Below, in pieces: positions 44,517 through 53,995 of a DNA stretch of 64,000 nt. The notes beneath the pieces were generated by a model. It was not told the DNA's origin and ran no database searches. It saw nothing but the letters and a program-made list of their open reading frames with translations. The position numbers and the translations under genes were made by a program. Origin of the DNA: Dyadobacter psychrophilus (GTDB lineage: Bacteria; Bacteroidota; Bacteroidia; Cytophagales; Spirosomataceae); NCBI RefSeq assembly GCF_900167945.1, contig NZ_FUZA01000005.1, forward strand, positions 1-64,000, read 5' to 3'. The stretch's first letter is position 1; each line of letters starts with the position of its first letter.

Positions 44517-45061
44517 TAGTCAGGCATTTTCACAAGCTCCAATTCTTTTTTTTCGGAAGCAGGACCACAACATGCTGCATCAGCTGTGGTCGTCCCGCAA
44601 GCCTGGTTACGCGCTAGCGCTTTGCATTGTGTAAAATCGGGAACCAGGCTGACTGTGAAACTATCGCCTTCTACGAGAAAATCACCCGGGTACATTTGGC
44701 GTGTGTCGAACTTAGAATTGCCAAATTCGACTTTCACAACAGCATTCGGATTCAGGGGAAGAGATTTTTCAACCAGCTTAACAATTTTCAGTGCCTTGCT
44801 AACTTGCATCGAACGATCAGCCTCTTTTACCGGCGGCTCCCAGAGCTGCACGATCACTTCCGTCCAGCTATTCACTACTCCTCCGCAATCCACCGAAACA
44901 ATCGGAGCTTGTTTAATCTCGGTAATGTGGAATGAACGGTCCACAAACCTGCCCGCTTCGTATTCGAATTGCAAATGCAGATCCGGATATTGCTCAAGTG
45001 CATTTTTAAATACCTGCCAGGTCAGCGCGCCCCGGCTCGTCGGATTCGATTGATTGGTCAT
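44516..45061 (-). CDS. DUF6428 family protein with Cys-rich C-terminus
   Basis: A 181-residue soluble protein. The body (TWQVFKNALEQYPDLHLQFE, APIVSVDCGGVVNSWTEVIV) matches DUF6428. The tail carries FTQCKALARNQACGTTTADA and ACCGPAS, a cysteine set that could bind a thiophilic metal or arsenite. It lies between ArsR and GNAT genes, with an ArsR-type site 16 bases upstream. The biochemical role is unknown. Confidence 0.75.
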   Translation of the reverse strand: MTNQSNPTSRGALTWQVFKNALEQYPDLHLQFEYEAGRFVDRSFHITEIKQAPIVSVDCGGVVNSWTEVIVQLWEPPVKEADRSMQVSKALKIVKLVEKSLPLNPNAVVKVEFGNSKFDTRQMYPGDFLVEGDSFTVSLVPDFTQCKALARNQACGTTTADAACCGPASEKKELELVKMPD

Positions 45062-45076
45062 AGTTTCCTTTAATTA

Positions 45077-45092
45077 AATGTAATATTACGAT
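45077..45092. promoter_or_regulatory. ArsR-type operator half-match before DUF6428
   Basis: AATGTAATATTACGAT, with a perfect GTAATATTAC core (45080-45089), lies between the ArsR and DUF6428 genes. Read on the minus strand it is ATCGTAATATTACATT, close to the site at 45475-45490. It could give DUF6428-GNAT separate control. Confidence 0.55.
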
Positions 45093-45115
45093 TGATTTAC
45101 ATAAAAAAATACCGC

Positions 45116-45445
45116 CTAGTTACAGCAGCTCACTCCATCAAATGATCCCAATATTGCACCAAATGCCTGCCGTGCCTCTTCCCAAACCGGCGGATTGATG
45201 CAGTAGCAAACACGGGGTGGATTAATTTCCCCATGTATAATGCCAATTCGTTTCAATTCTTTCAAGTGCTGGGATACGGTCGCCTGCGCCAGTTCCAGCT
45301 CGTCCACCAGGTCACCGCAAACACACGCTTTGCGGGCAATCAGCAACTGCAAAATCGCTACGCGGGCCGGATGTGCAAATGCTTTTGCCAGGTCTGCAAT
45401 CCGGTTCTGCTGCGCGGTGAATATTTCGGTTTTTGTAAGTCCCAT
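45116..45445 (-). CDS. ArsR-family transcriptional regulator
   Basis: A 109-residue winged helix ([40 protein letters not shown]). The ACVCGDL segment is the As(III)/metal-binding ELCVCDL-type motif, and the protein ends in a CCN pair. It heads the operon with DUF6428 and GNAT. Its promoter has a TATGTTTG -7 element at 45457-45450, placing the transcript start at the ATG, and an operator further upstream. Confidence 0.88.
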   Translation of the reverse strand: MGLTKTEIFTAQQNRIADLAKAFAHPARVAILQLLIARKACVCGDLVDELELAQATVSQHLKELKRIGIIHGEINPPRVCYCINPPVWEEARQAFGAILGSFDGVSCCN

Positions 45446-45449
45446 GTTG

Positions 45450-45490
45450 CAAACATAAGCATAACATTTTTCATATCGTAATATTGCGAT
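45450..45490 (-). promoter_or_regulatory. Promoter and operator of the ArsR gene
   Basis: On the minus strand TATGTTTG (45457-45450) fully matches TAnnTTTG. The near-perfect palindrome ATCGTAATATTGCGAT (45475-45490) covers the -33 region. The start at 45445 would make a leaderless or nearly leaderless mRNA. Confidence 0.55.
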
Positions 45491-45592
45491 TATATTTTTT
45501 GCACCTATCGATCCTACATTTCGCCGATCCGCGGCCGGTAGATGACCCGGGTAAATATATCAGTCCAAAGAAGGAGTTGACGCCTTAATGAA

Positions 45593-45600
45593 TACATTTG
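45593..45600 (+). promoter_or_regulatory. -7 element of the sulfatase gene
   Basis: TACATTTG fully matches TAnnTTTG and lies 37 bases before the start. A TTG at 45577-45579 is rather close to be a -33 element, so the promoter call is tentative. Confidence 0.35.
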
Positions 45601-45636
45601 AAAAAATAAAAGTCAAACAGGCTGACGGCTTATTAA

Positions 45637-47442
45637 ATGAGAATAACAGGATTATTAAAAAGCACCGGTAAATCGCCGGTTGCCTTTTTGTTTACATTTT
45701 GTCTGACGTTATGTTCATGCATTTCAGTCCAAGTTGCGAATGCACAAAAGCGCCCGAACATTGTATTCATCCTGACCGATGATCAGGGCTGGGGTGATTT
45801 GAGCATTAACGGAAATACGAATGTGCAGACGCCCCATATTGACAAACTCGCACGGGATGGCGCACGCTTTTCGCGTTTCTATGTAGCACCGCTGTGCGCA
45901 CCCACACGTGCAGGACTACTTACAGGGCGCTATCATTATAAAGCTGGTGTTTGGGGAGTCAGCAATTCAAAAGAGTTCTTGAACCTGGACGAGGTAACAT
46001 TTGCCGACTTATTCAAAAAAGCGGGCTACTCGACCGGCGCCTTCGGGAAATGGCATAACGGAAGCCAGTATCCATACCATCCCAATGGTCGGGGTTTCGA
46101 TGAATTTTATGGTTTTCTGAGCGGTCATTATGCCAATTATTTTAATACCGTGCTAGACCATAATGGCGAGGAGGTCAGGAGCCAAGGTTACATTACCGAC
46201 GACCTGACAGACAAGGCGATTGGTTTTATTGAAAAAAATAAGGATAAGCCATTTGTCTGCTATATCCCGTTCAATGCGCCGCATTCGCCTTTTCAGGTTC
46301 CGGATAAATATTACGACCGCGTAAAAGCGAGGGGTATAAAGCAATTCAGCCACAATAAATCACAAGAGGAAATAGAAGTGACAATCTCGGCACTGGCGAT
46401 GTGTGAGAATATCGACGACAATGTAGGACGGATTCTGAAAAAGCTGGATGACCTGAAAATCGCAGACAATACCATCGTCATCTATCTCACTGACAACGGC
46501 CCGAACTCCTGGCGGTGGAATGGGGATATGAAGGGCCGCAAAGGCATGGCTGATGAGGGAGGCGTTCGTGTTCCGTTTTTTATCCGCTGGCCCGGCGTGA
46601 TCCCCGCCGGAAAAGTAGTCGAAGGCAATGCTGCCTACATTGATGTGCTTCCAACCTTAGCGGATTTGTCAGGTATCTCTTCCAAAGGCACAAAACCACT
46701 CGATGGCATCAGCCTGAAACCGGTGCTGACAGGCAAATCAACTCATGTCCCGGAAAGATTGCTGTTTTCTTCAATTAATAAAACGCATAGTGTTAGAAAA
46801 GGCCATTATGTCTACGGCAATGGTGGTTTGTACGATCTGTCAAAAGATTCCACGCAGCAGAATAACATTGCAGAACAGGACCCTGATCTTGCCAAAAAAC
46901 TTAAAACAGAGCTTGATAACTGGTATAAAACCACTTTTCATGAAATAGATTCAGTGCGATGGATTCCGGTAGGTTATTCCCAGTTTCCAAGGACGACGCT
47001 GCCTTCGCAAGACGCTATTTTACATCGCTCGCCAGCAGGGACGCTCTCTTACAGTGCCTCGGCACCGAATTCATCGTGGATCACGAATTGGAATGATACC
47101 CAATCATATGTAACCTGGCAGGTAAACGTTCACACGGCTGGCAAATACAGGCTCAATATCCGCTATACCAATCCGGCAGCTGGTGTTGGTAATGCTTTCA
47201 GGGCAGAATTGAATGGAAAAAGTATCTCCGGAAAAATCACGGAAATTTATGATCCTGAGCTGATTCCAAGTCCGGACCGTGTAAAACGGCAGGGGGAGTC
47301 TTATGAAAAAGAATTCAAAACGCTTTATGTCGGAGACTGGACATTGGCAAAAGGGACGGGTGAATTAAGGCTTTCGATCTTGGAGTTGAAAGGACAAAAA
47401 TTTGCTGACATCCGCGCCATCGAATTGGAATTGATTAAGTGA
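45637..47442 (+). CDS. Secreted sulfatase with C-terminal beta-sandwich extension
   Basis: A 601-residue protein with a signal peptide ending near VANA (residue 36). The metal-binding TDDQGWGD is at 47-54. The formylglycine site is Cys87 in CAPTR, followed by AGLLTGR. The standard sulfatase fold ends near residue 430. Residues 480-601 (YVTWQVNVHTAGKYRLNIRY) look like a carbohydrate-binding-type beta-sandwich. It is monocistronic. It likely desulfates a glycan; an anaerobic or FGE-type maturase must act elsewhere. Confidence 0.88.
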   Translation: MRITGLLKSTGKSPVAFLFTFCLTLCSCISVQVANAQKRPNIVFILTDDQGWGDLSINGNTNVQTPHIDKLARDGARFSRFYVAPLCAPTRAGLLTGRYHYKAGVWGVSNSKEFLNLDEVTFADLFKKAGYSTGAFGKWHNGSQYPYHPNGRGFDEFYGFLSGHYANYFNTVLDHNGEEVRSQGYITDDLTDKAIGFIEKNKDKPFVCYIPFNAPHSPFQVPDKYYDRVKARGIKQFSHNKSQEEIEVTISALAMCENIDDNVGRILKKLDDLKIADNTIVIYLTDNGPNSWRWNGDMKGRKGMADEGGVRVPFFIRWPGVIPAGKVVEGNAAYIDVLPTLADLSGISSKGTKPLDGISLKPVLTGKSTHVPERLLFSSINKTHSVRKGHYVYGNGGLYDLSKDSTQQNNIAEQDPDLAKKLKTELDNWYKTTFHEIDSVRWIPVGYSQFPRTTLPSQDAILHRSPAGTLSYSASAPNSSWITNWNDTQSYVTWQVNVHTAGKYRLNIRYTNPAAGVGNAFRAELNGKSISGKITEIYDPELIPSPDRVKRQGESYEKEFKTLYVGDWTLAKGTGELRLSILELKGQKFADIRAIELELIK

Positions 47443-47487
47443 TTTTTATCAGACCGACGCTGGTTTGGAAATGAATGAGTTGATGTA

Positions 47488-47865
47488 CTACTTACCCGCA
47501 ACAATCTCCCTGACGCCCAGACACACTTTTCTCATATTGTCGTAAGAACCTTTACTGTTTTTGTTCTTTTCAAATTCAACGGTGAAGTCCCCTGGCGACG
47601 ATTCCAGATGAAATACCGAACCATCTGTGAGCTTGATATCTTTTACCACTTCCTCGCTATGATCGGCAAATATGCGGTTGGGTTTCAGTGCTTCATTGAT
47701 ATACTGCTGCACAGCAATGGTTTTGCTGCGATCATACTGAGCAGCAAAGATGTAGTCCGTTTCCGAGTCCTTAACCGAAACGGCGAGGTCCTTATGATTT
47801 GAACAAGATGTGAACAATAACATTATGGCATACACAATGCTGAGAGAAAATAATTTTGATTTCAT
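47488..47865 (-). CDS. Hypothetical lipoprotein
   Basis: About 125 residues from the ATG at 47865 (MKSKLFSLSIVYAIMLLFTS); the frame also opens at 47886. The lipobox LFTSC places the lipidated Cys at about residue 21. The remainder is a small mixed fold with no recognised family. It is monocistronic and convergent with the sulfatase gene. Confidence 0.65.
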   Translation of the reverse strand: MKSKLFSLSIVYAIMLLFTSCSNHKDLAVSVKDSETDYIFAAQYDRSKTIAVQQYINEALKPNRIFADHSEEVVKDIKLTDGSVFHLESSPGDFTVEFEKNKNSKGSYDNMRKVCLGVREIVAGK

Positions 47866-47940
47866 GGCTATAATGATGTTTAACAAGGTACTATGTATTG
47901 AATGGTAGCAAAGTTAAACGGAATTTTATAATTGCGTTGA

Positions 47941-49443
<1,503 letters not shown>

Positions 49444-49494
49444 GCGTAATCCGGTTATTGCTCAAACGGATCGGCAATAAGGCGGGTTTGGCAT

Positions 49495-49544
49495 TGATGC
49501 ATTGAGGAAAGCAAATAACAACTTTTGCTTTCTTCAATGCATCA
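49495..49544. terminator. Long hairpin between convergent genes
   Basis: A 21-bp stem (49495-49515 with 49524-49544, one G:T mismatch) and an 8-base loop. It separates the glutamate dehydrogenase gene from the convergent hypothetical gene ending at 49556. Neither strand has a strong T-run after it, so it may act as a bidirectional terminator by stem strength. Confidence 0.6.
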
Positions 49545-49555
49545 TAATACTCGCA

Positions 49556-50077
49556 TCAATTCGGGTCTGAATTACGTTTTTTGTCCTTTCTCTTCTTTGA
49601 TTTGTTGTCTGACATATCGGATTTTTCCGCGTTGCTGCTACCCGAATTTGCGTTCAAATTACTTTTTGTTGAATCCATTTCGGTGGTGCTGGCAGGACTT
49701 CCGGTGGTGCTGTTTCCCTGTGTGTTACTGTTGTTTTGCGTTGCCGGATTGGTGCTGAACGGGCTTCCGTTCTGCTGTCCCGTGGGATTTATCGCGTTAT
49801 TGGTAGTGCTGTTATTCACTGTATCCGAACTTGTATTGCCCTGCGTATTGCTTTGCGTTGCCGGAGTGGTGTTACCCGGATTAGTGTCGCGCTGTCCTGT
49901 CGGATTAATGGCGTTGTTGGTAGTGCTGCTATTTTGCGTACCGGAAGCAGAGCTACCCTGCTGAGTTGTCGTGCTTGTTCCTTGTTTCGGCGTGGTCTGG
50001 TTGGTCGTGCTTTGTGCATAAAGCGTTCCGCCTGCTAACAGCATTAATGCGGCGATACCTGTTATTATTTTCTTCAT
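49556..50077 (-). CDS. Secreted Asn/Thr/Ser/Gln-rich repeat protein
   Basis: A 173-residue protein with a signal peptide (MKKIITGIAALMLLAGGTLY A). It has two tandem units of about 40 residues sharing STTNNAINPTGQ and NPATQ-SNTQGN (about residues 49-84 and 89-125), and a Lys-rich tail (KSKKRKDKKR). It is probably disordered and exported. No homologous family is recognised; low-complexity repeats limit inference. Confidence 0.65.
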   Translation of the reverse strand: MKKIITGIAALMLLAGGTLYAQSTTNQTTPKQGTSTTTQQGSSASGTQNSSTTNNAINPTGQRDTNPGNTTPATQSNTQGNTSSDTVNNSTTNNAINPTGQQNGSPFSTNPATQNNSNTQGNSTTGSPASTTEMDSTKSNLNANSGSSNAEKSDMSDNKSKKRKDKKRNSDPN

Positions 50078-50384
50078 GATATAAAGTTAATGTTGATGAA
50101 TGCGGGGAGTCCATCAATTTCCGTTCCAGCAGCGCTTTGAGTTGGCAGGATCCAGGAATAGGATAGGGAAAAGTCCGCAATTTTTGCTTATGCCATTGGC
50201 TATGCTGTGGCCGATTCGCCATTCGGGCCATCTTTTGACCTGGCGGGCAATGACCATGTTTTAAGATCTTTCAATTCTAAAAATGAAAATCCCTGCGGCC
50301 CCTCGCTTCCACCTTTGGACCCGGTAAGGTAATACTTGCCTCCCTACACATATAAAGCTTATATGAATAAAGCCTTCTTCCTCA
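50078..50384. other. Intergenic region, 307 bases
   Basis: No complete gene. On the plus strand a frame without a start reads DREKSAIFAYAIGYAVADSP then FGPSFDLAGN from about 50157 to 50334. It looks coding-like but is not recognised, so it may be a remnant. The promoter of the minus-strand repeat-protein gene must lie here. Confidence 0.3.
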
Positions 50385-51614
50385 TCAGGGATACAGAAGA
50401 TACTTCATCCGTGTGGCCTTGAAGTTTTGCAATCCGGGTTCCCAGCTTTTTCTGATATCCGCTTCCGATACGCCGGCTATGATCTGCTTTCTGAGTTGAT
50501 CAGTGCCGATGCGTAAATCGAAGGCGGATATATCCTGGTTGGCTCTTCCGGGAGTGAAGAAATGAGCCTTATCCGGATAGGCATTGTACAGTTCAATCAA
50601 CAACGATAGATCTATCTGGCGGCTCCTGCGAAGCTTATTAATGTCATAATTGCGAAGATCGAGGCCGTAACACACGGAATCTTTGTGATTCGGCCTCTCG
50701 CTCATTCCCGGAATGCTTACCGGTTTGTATGAAAATGAATACTTGCCTTTCAATGCCGGTGCTCCCAAAACGGTGAATGGCATATAGGTGCCCCGGCCTT
50801 CATTGATAGCAGTTCCTTCAAACATACACAGGCTGGGGAAAAGCATCACTGCTTGCTGTGTATTCAAATTCGGCGATGGGTTTATCGGAAGCTCATACGG
50901 CATGTCGTGATCATAGTTGGCGACCTTTATAATATTTAGTTTGCACTGTTCTTTCAGGTAACCTTCACCATTAAGGTATTGTGCAAATTCGCCGATAGTC
51001 ATGCCGTGCGTCATCGGTATGTAATGGATCCCAATGGCAGATTTAAACTTATCATCTGTCATAACCGGTCCGTCTACTACATATGCATTAGGATTAGGTC
51101 TGTCGAGAATGAGCAGTTCTTTGTTGTTTTCTGCGCAGGCTTCCATCACATATTCAAGCGTATTGATATTCGTATAATAACGGCAGCCTACGTCCTGAAT
51201 ATCAAAGACCATCAGGTCAATATCTGCGAGCTGTTCCTTTGTTGGCTTCTGGTTTTTGCCATATAACGAAATGATTGGAATGCCAGTTTTAGCATCTATC
51301 TCGTTGTTCACCGCTGCCCCGTTACTTGCATTGCCTCTGAAACCGTGCTCAGGCCCAAACACTTTCACAATTTTTATCCCAAGGCTCACCAAACTGTCTA
51401 CGATGCTTTTTTGACCGATCATGGAACTCTGATTAGCAACCACGCCAATTCGTTTTCCTTTTAGAAAAGGCAAGTATTTTTCAGTCTGGTCGGCACCGGT
51501 AATGATCTCCGACTTATCATATATCCGCTCCCCCGACGATGCAAATTGTGCTGGGTATGCAGTGCTGTTGATCGCCGAAAGTGTTAAAAAGAATAAGGAA
51601 ATAAGTCGTAGCAT
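50385..51614 (-). CDS. DUF1343 / NamZ-like exo-beta-N-acetylmuramidase
   Basis: A 409-residue protein with a signal peptide (MLRLISLFFLTLSAINSTAY). Family motifs: GKRIGVVANQSSMIG, VKVFGPEHGFRGNASNGA, DLMVFDIQDVGCRYYTNINT and NEGRGTYMPFTVLGAP. NamZ proteins (GH171) cleave N-acetylmuramic acid from the non-reducing end of peptidoglycan fragments, so it probably serves cell-wall recycling. It is monocistronic or followed by no close gene. Confidence 0.87.
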   Translation of the reverse strand: MLRLISLFFLTLSAINSTAYPAQFASSGERIYDKSEIITGADQTEKYLPFLKGKRIGVVANQSSMIGQKSIVDSLVSLGIKIVKVFGPEHGFRGNASNGAAVNNEIDAKTGIPIISLYGKNQKPTKEQLADIDLMVFDIQDVGCRYYTNINTLEYVMEACAENNKELLILDRPNPNAYVVDGPVMTDDKFKSAIGIHYIPMTHGMTIGEFAQYLNGEGYLKEQCKLNIIKVANYDHDMPYELPINPSPNLNTQQAVMLFPSLCMFEGTAINEGRGTYMPFTVLGAPALKGKYSFSYKPVSIPGMSERPNHKDSVCYGLDLRNYDINKLRRSRQIDLSLLIELYNAYPDKAHFFTPGRANQDISAFDLRIGTDQLRKQIIAGVSEADIRKSWEPGLQNFKATRMKYLLYP

Positions 51615-51627
51615 TGATTTTACCGGT

Positions 51628-52179
51628 TTACTTTCCCGAAAGTTCGTAATAAAGCGTCACTGCGCCAAAATCGAATATTTTCGTCTTTACGAGTTTCATA
51701 ACCGTTCTGTCACTTATCATTTCGAACAATGGCAATCCGTTTCCTGCGATAACAGGATGGATCATAATCTGGAATTCGTCCACGAGCCCGAGATTTATCA
51801 AAGAGATGATTAAACTCCGGCTGCCTACCAAAATATCCTTTCCGGGTTGATTTCTAAGCCACAAAACTTCGTCTTTCAAGTCCCGTTTCGCGATCCTGGC
51901 AGTTTTCCAGTCTACATTTTTCAATGTATGTGAAAACACAACTTTCGGAATGCGGTCCATACTCACTGCAAAGTCATCCGTTGGTTTGTTGCCGGTCGGA
52001 TTTTCTACAACGTCTTTCCAATATTCCATCAACTGATAGGTTGTCCTTCCATACAGGGCAACATCTCCGCTTCGCATAAATTGATTATAATGTTCATGCA
52101 TTTCATCATCCGGAATGATGGCCGTGTGGTCGCAAAATCCGTCGAGTGTCATATTGATCGCTGCGATTATTTTTCTCAT
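51628..52179 (-). CDS. Dihydrofolate reductase family (RibD C-terminal-like) protein
   Basis: About 183 residues from the ATG at 52179 (MRKIIAAINMTLDGFCDHTA). It has the typical DYxLYGRTTYQLMEYW-type segment (DVALYGRTTYQLMEYWKD) and the KDILVGSRSLIISLINLGLV strand. It is a cytoplasmic pteridine- or NADPH-binding reductase-like protein of unknown substrate. It precedes the muramidase gene by 13 bases on the same strand. Confidence 0.85.
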   Translation of the reverse strand: MRKIIAAINMTLDGFCDHTAIIPDDEMHEHYNQFMRSGDVALYGRTTYQLMEYWKDVVENPTGNKPTDDFAVSMDRIPKVVFSHTLKNVDWKTARIAKRDLKDEVLWLRNQPGKDILVGSRSLIISLINLGLVDEFQIMIHPVIAGNGLPLFEMISDRTVMKLVKTKIFDFGAVTLYYELSGK

Positions 52180-52366
52180 ATCATTTTGCATTTAGTTAAC
52201 ACATATTGAACGTCCACAAAAATAGGTCAATGTAATACCGGGTTATGAAGCCATTTTGACCAAATTCAGGGGGGATTCAGGACATGTTGCATTTCGCAGA
52301 CAACAGCATCCAAAGTTCAGATGGCATAGATTTTAGCGGAGGGAATTAGATTTTAAAAGACAACAT

Positions 52367-52720
52367 ATGAATACGACCAATAAACAAATACTGGAAGAAG
52401 CAAATGCTGCAATCACAAAGGGAGATTACGAGGGATTTCTATTTTCCTGTACGGATGACACCACCTGGACGTTTGTAGGCGAGCAAACGCTGCAGGGAAA
52501 AGAGGCCGTTCGGGAATATATGGCGGCAACCTACCTGGAGCCACCGAAATTCATGGTGGAACAACTGATTGCAGAAGGCGATTTTGTAACCGCATTGGGC
52601 AAAATTGACATGAAGGATGCAAATGGAGAAATGGCCAGCTTTGCATATTGCGATGTCTGGCGATTTCGGGATGGTAAAATGGCCGAGTTGACGGCGTTTG
52701 TCATCGAAGCTAAGGAATAG
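52367..52720 (+). CDS. SnoaL-like / NTF2-fold protein
   Basis: A 117-residue protein with the ketosteroid-isomerase-like pattern: NKQILEEANAAITKGDYEGF, DDTTWTFVGEQTLQGKEAVR and the ending CDVWRFRDGKMAELTAFVIE. The function is a small-molecule binding or isomerase role, not defined. It converges with the SRPBCC gene at a shared terminator. Confidence 0.8.
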   Translation: MNTTNKQILEEANAAITKGDYEGFLFSCTDDTTWTFVGEQTLQGKEAVREYMAATYLEPPKFMVEQLIAEGDFVTALGKIDMKDANGEMASFAYCDVWRFRDGKMAELTAFVIEAKE

Positions 52721-52745
52721 GAATCAGGAAATGCCAAAAAGGTGA

Positions 52746-52774
52746 AAGCCATCATGGCCGATGGCTTCCTTTTA
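52746..52774. terminator. Bidirectional terminator between convergent small genes
   Basis: An 8-bp stem AAGCCATC / GATGGCTT (52746-52753, 52760-52767) with a 6-base loop, followed by CCTTTT on plus and by a CCTTTTT run on minus. Confidence 0.7.
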
Positions 52775-52778
52775 GCAT

Positions 52779-53210
52779 TCATTTTTCCTGGTTCGCTTCA
52801 ACATGCTTCTTGAAATTGTCAAGAATCGCCTGCCAGCCTGATTTTTGCATTTCCGCAGGATTGGTCTGTTCGGCATCGAAAATCTCCGTTACTGTCGTGC
52901 TGTCGCCGTTATCTGTAAAGGTCACCTGAACCGTTCTGCCATCTTCCATACCATATTCGATAAGATTCTCCGGAATTACATTAGAATAAACTCCTCCGAA
53001 ATCGAAGCTGAAGCTGCCGTCTTTTGCGGCCATGGTGGTTTTGAACTTGCCACCGGTGCGAACATCATTCTCTGCAAACGGCGCGTGCCAGTCGTCAGAA
53101 GCAAAGCACCATTTTGTAATATGTTCCGGGGCATTAAACTGTTCCCATACTTTTGCGATAGGTGCATTTACGGTTGTTTCAACGGTGATTTTTTGTGCTA
53201 AGGTTCCCAT
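52779..53210 (-). CDS. SRPBCC (AHSA1/START-like) family protein
   Basis: A 143-residue protein: ITVETTVNAPIAKVWEQFNA, HITKWCFASDDWHAPFAEND and the C-terminal helix QKSGWQAILDNFKKHVEANQ. The fold forms a hydrophobic pocket for small ligands. Such proteins are often paired with ArsR regulators; none is adjacent here. Monocistronic. Confidence 0.87.
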   Translation of the reverse strand: MGTLAQKITVETTVNAPIAKVWEQFNAPEHITKWCFASDDWHAPFAENDVRTGGKFKTTMAAKDGSFSFDFGGVYSNVIPENLIEYGMEDGRTVQVTFTDNGDSTTVTEIFDAEQTNPAEMQKSGWQAILDNFKKHVEANQEK

Positions 53211-53317
53211 TTTGTTTTTGATTTTTTTGTAAATTTTGATATTACAAAGATGGGCGAAGTTGGTGAAACGGTCAGGTGCCGATTATGACAAAATGCAGGG
53301 TGATATGCGTCAGAATC

Positions 53318-53632
53318 CTAACTCAGTTGGCTTTGATCCACATCTTCCCACTTAGACTTCAATTGTTTGATCTCCGATGAATGTTTATGTATCAATTCCA
53401 TACGCTCCCTTTTCTCCTGCCTTTTCAAATTTTGCACTTCCATATAATGTCTCCGCATGACCAGGGCTTGTTTGATAAATGAAACGTCTGATTCCAAAGC
53501 TTCAAGCTCCTTTAAGTGCTTATAGCCCAGCTGGGCCTTCAATTGTTCCGAGTCAGATTCCTGCTGCCTCTGTCGCTGCTGTTGCATTCTCAACAGCCTA
53601 ACGTATTCCTCTCGATAGTTATCTTTCATCAT
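53318..53632 (-). CDS. Hypothetical coiled-coil protein
   Basis: A 104-residue hydrophilic, Gln- and Lys-rich protein (RLLRMQQQRQRQQESDSEQL), predicted to be one long helix. No family recognised. The 108 bases between it and the SRPBCC gene, and its codon use, fit a real gene, but nothing confirms it. Confidence 0.5.
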   Translation of the reverse strand: MMKDNYREEYVRLLRMQQQRQRQQESDSEQLKAQLGYKHLKELEALESDVSFIKQALVMRRHYMEVQNLKRQEKRERMELIHKHSSEIKQLKSKWEDVDQSQLS

Positions 53633-53995
53633 TTCTTCTACATTAACGTCAAATATGTTCTAGCTAAGTAATTCGTTATCAGTTGAGTACGGTGAATTTC
53701 GCAGTATCTTTTTACAAAAAACATGCCAAAATATTGCCATCTGATACGGCGTCTTTCACAGTATGGTCATACGGGCCCGCTGCGGAGTGAGCGTGGGAAT
53801 CGGAGGGTCTCCGTAGCTGAGTAATTTCTCGATCACGGCCCACATTAAGTGACCCAAAATCACGCTATTACAGCCGTACGTTTTAAACTTGTCATTTTGC
53901 ACCGGAATTGAAAAATTGAGAATGCAAAAAGGATAATATCGGATCATTTGGTACGATTATTGTTGGCCACACCGCTTCACCAAATCATCAACGAT
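53633..53995. other. Intergenic region, 363 bases
   Basis: No convincing gene. A 63-codon minus-strand frame (53756-53947) has no recognisable features. The region must contain the promoters of the divergent coiled-coil and alcohol dehydrogenase genes; no full -33/-7 pair was found. Confidence 0.35.

Noticed and set aside
53756..53947. Minus-strand 63-codon frame before the alcohol dehydrogenase gene
   Set aside because: No recognisable domain, and it spans the only space available for promoters.
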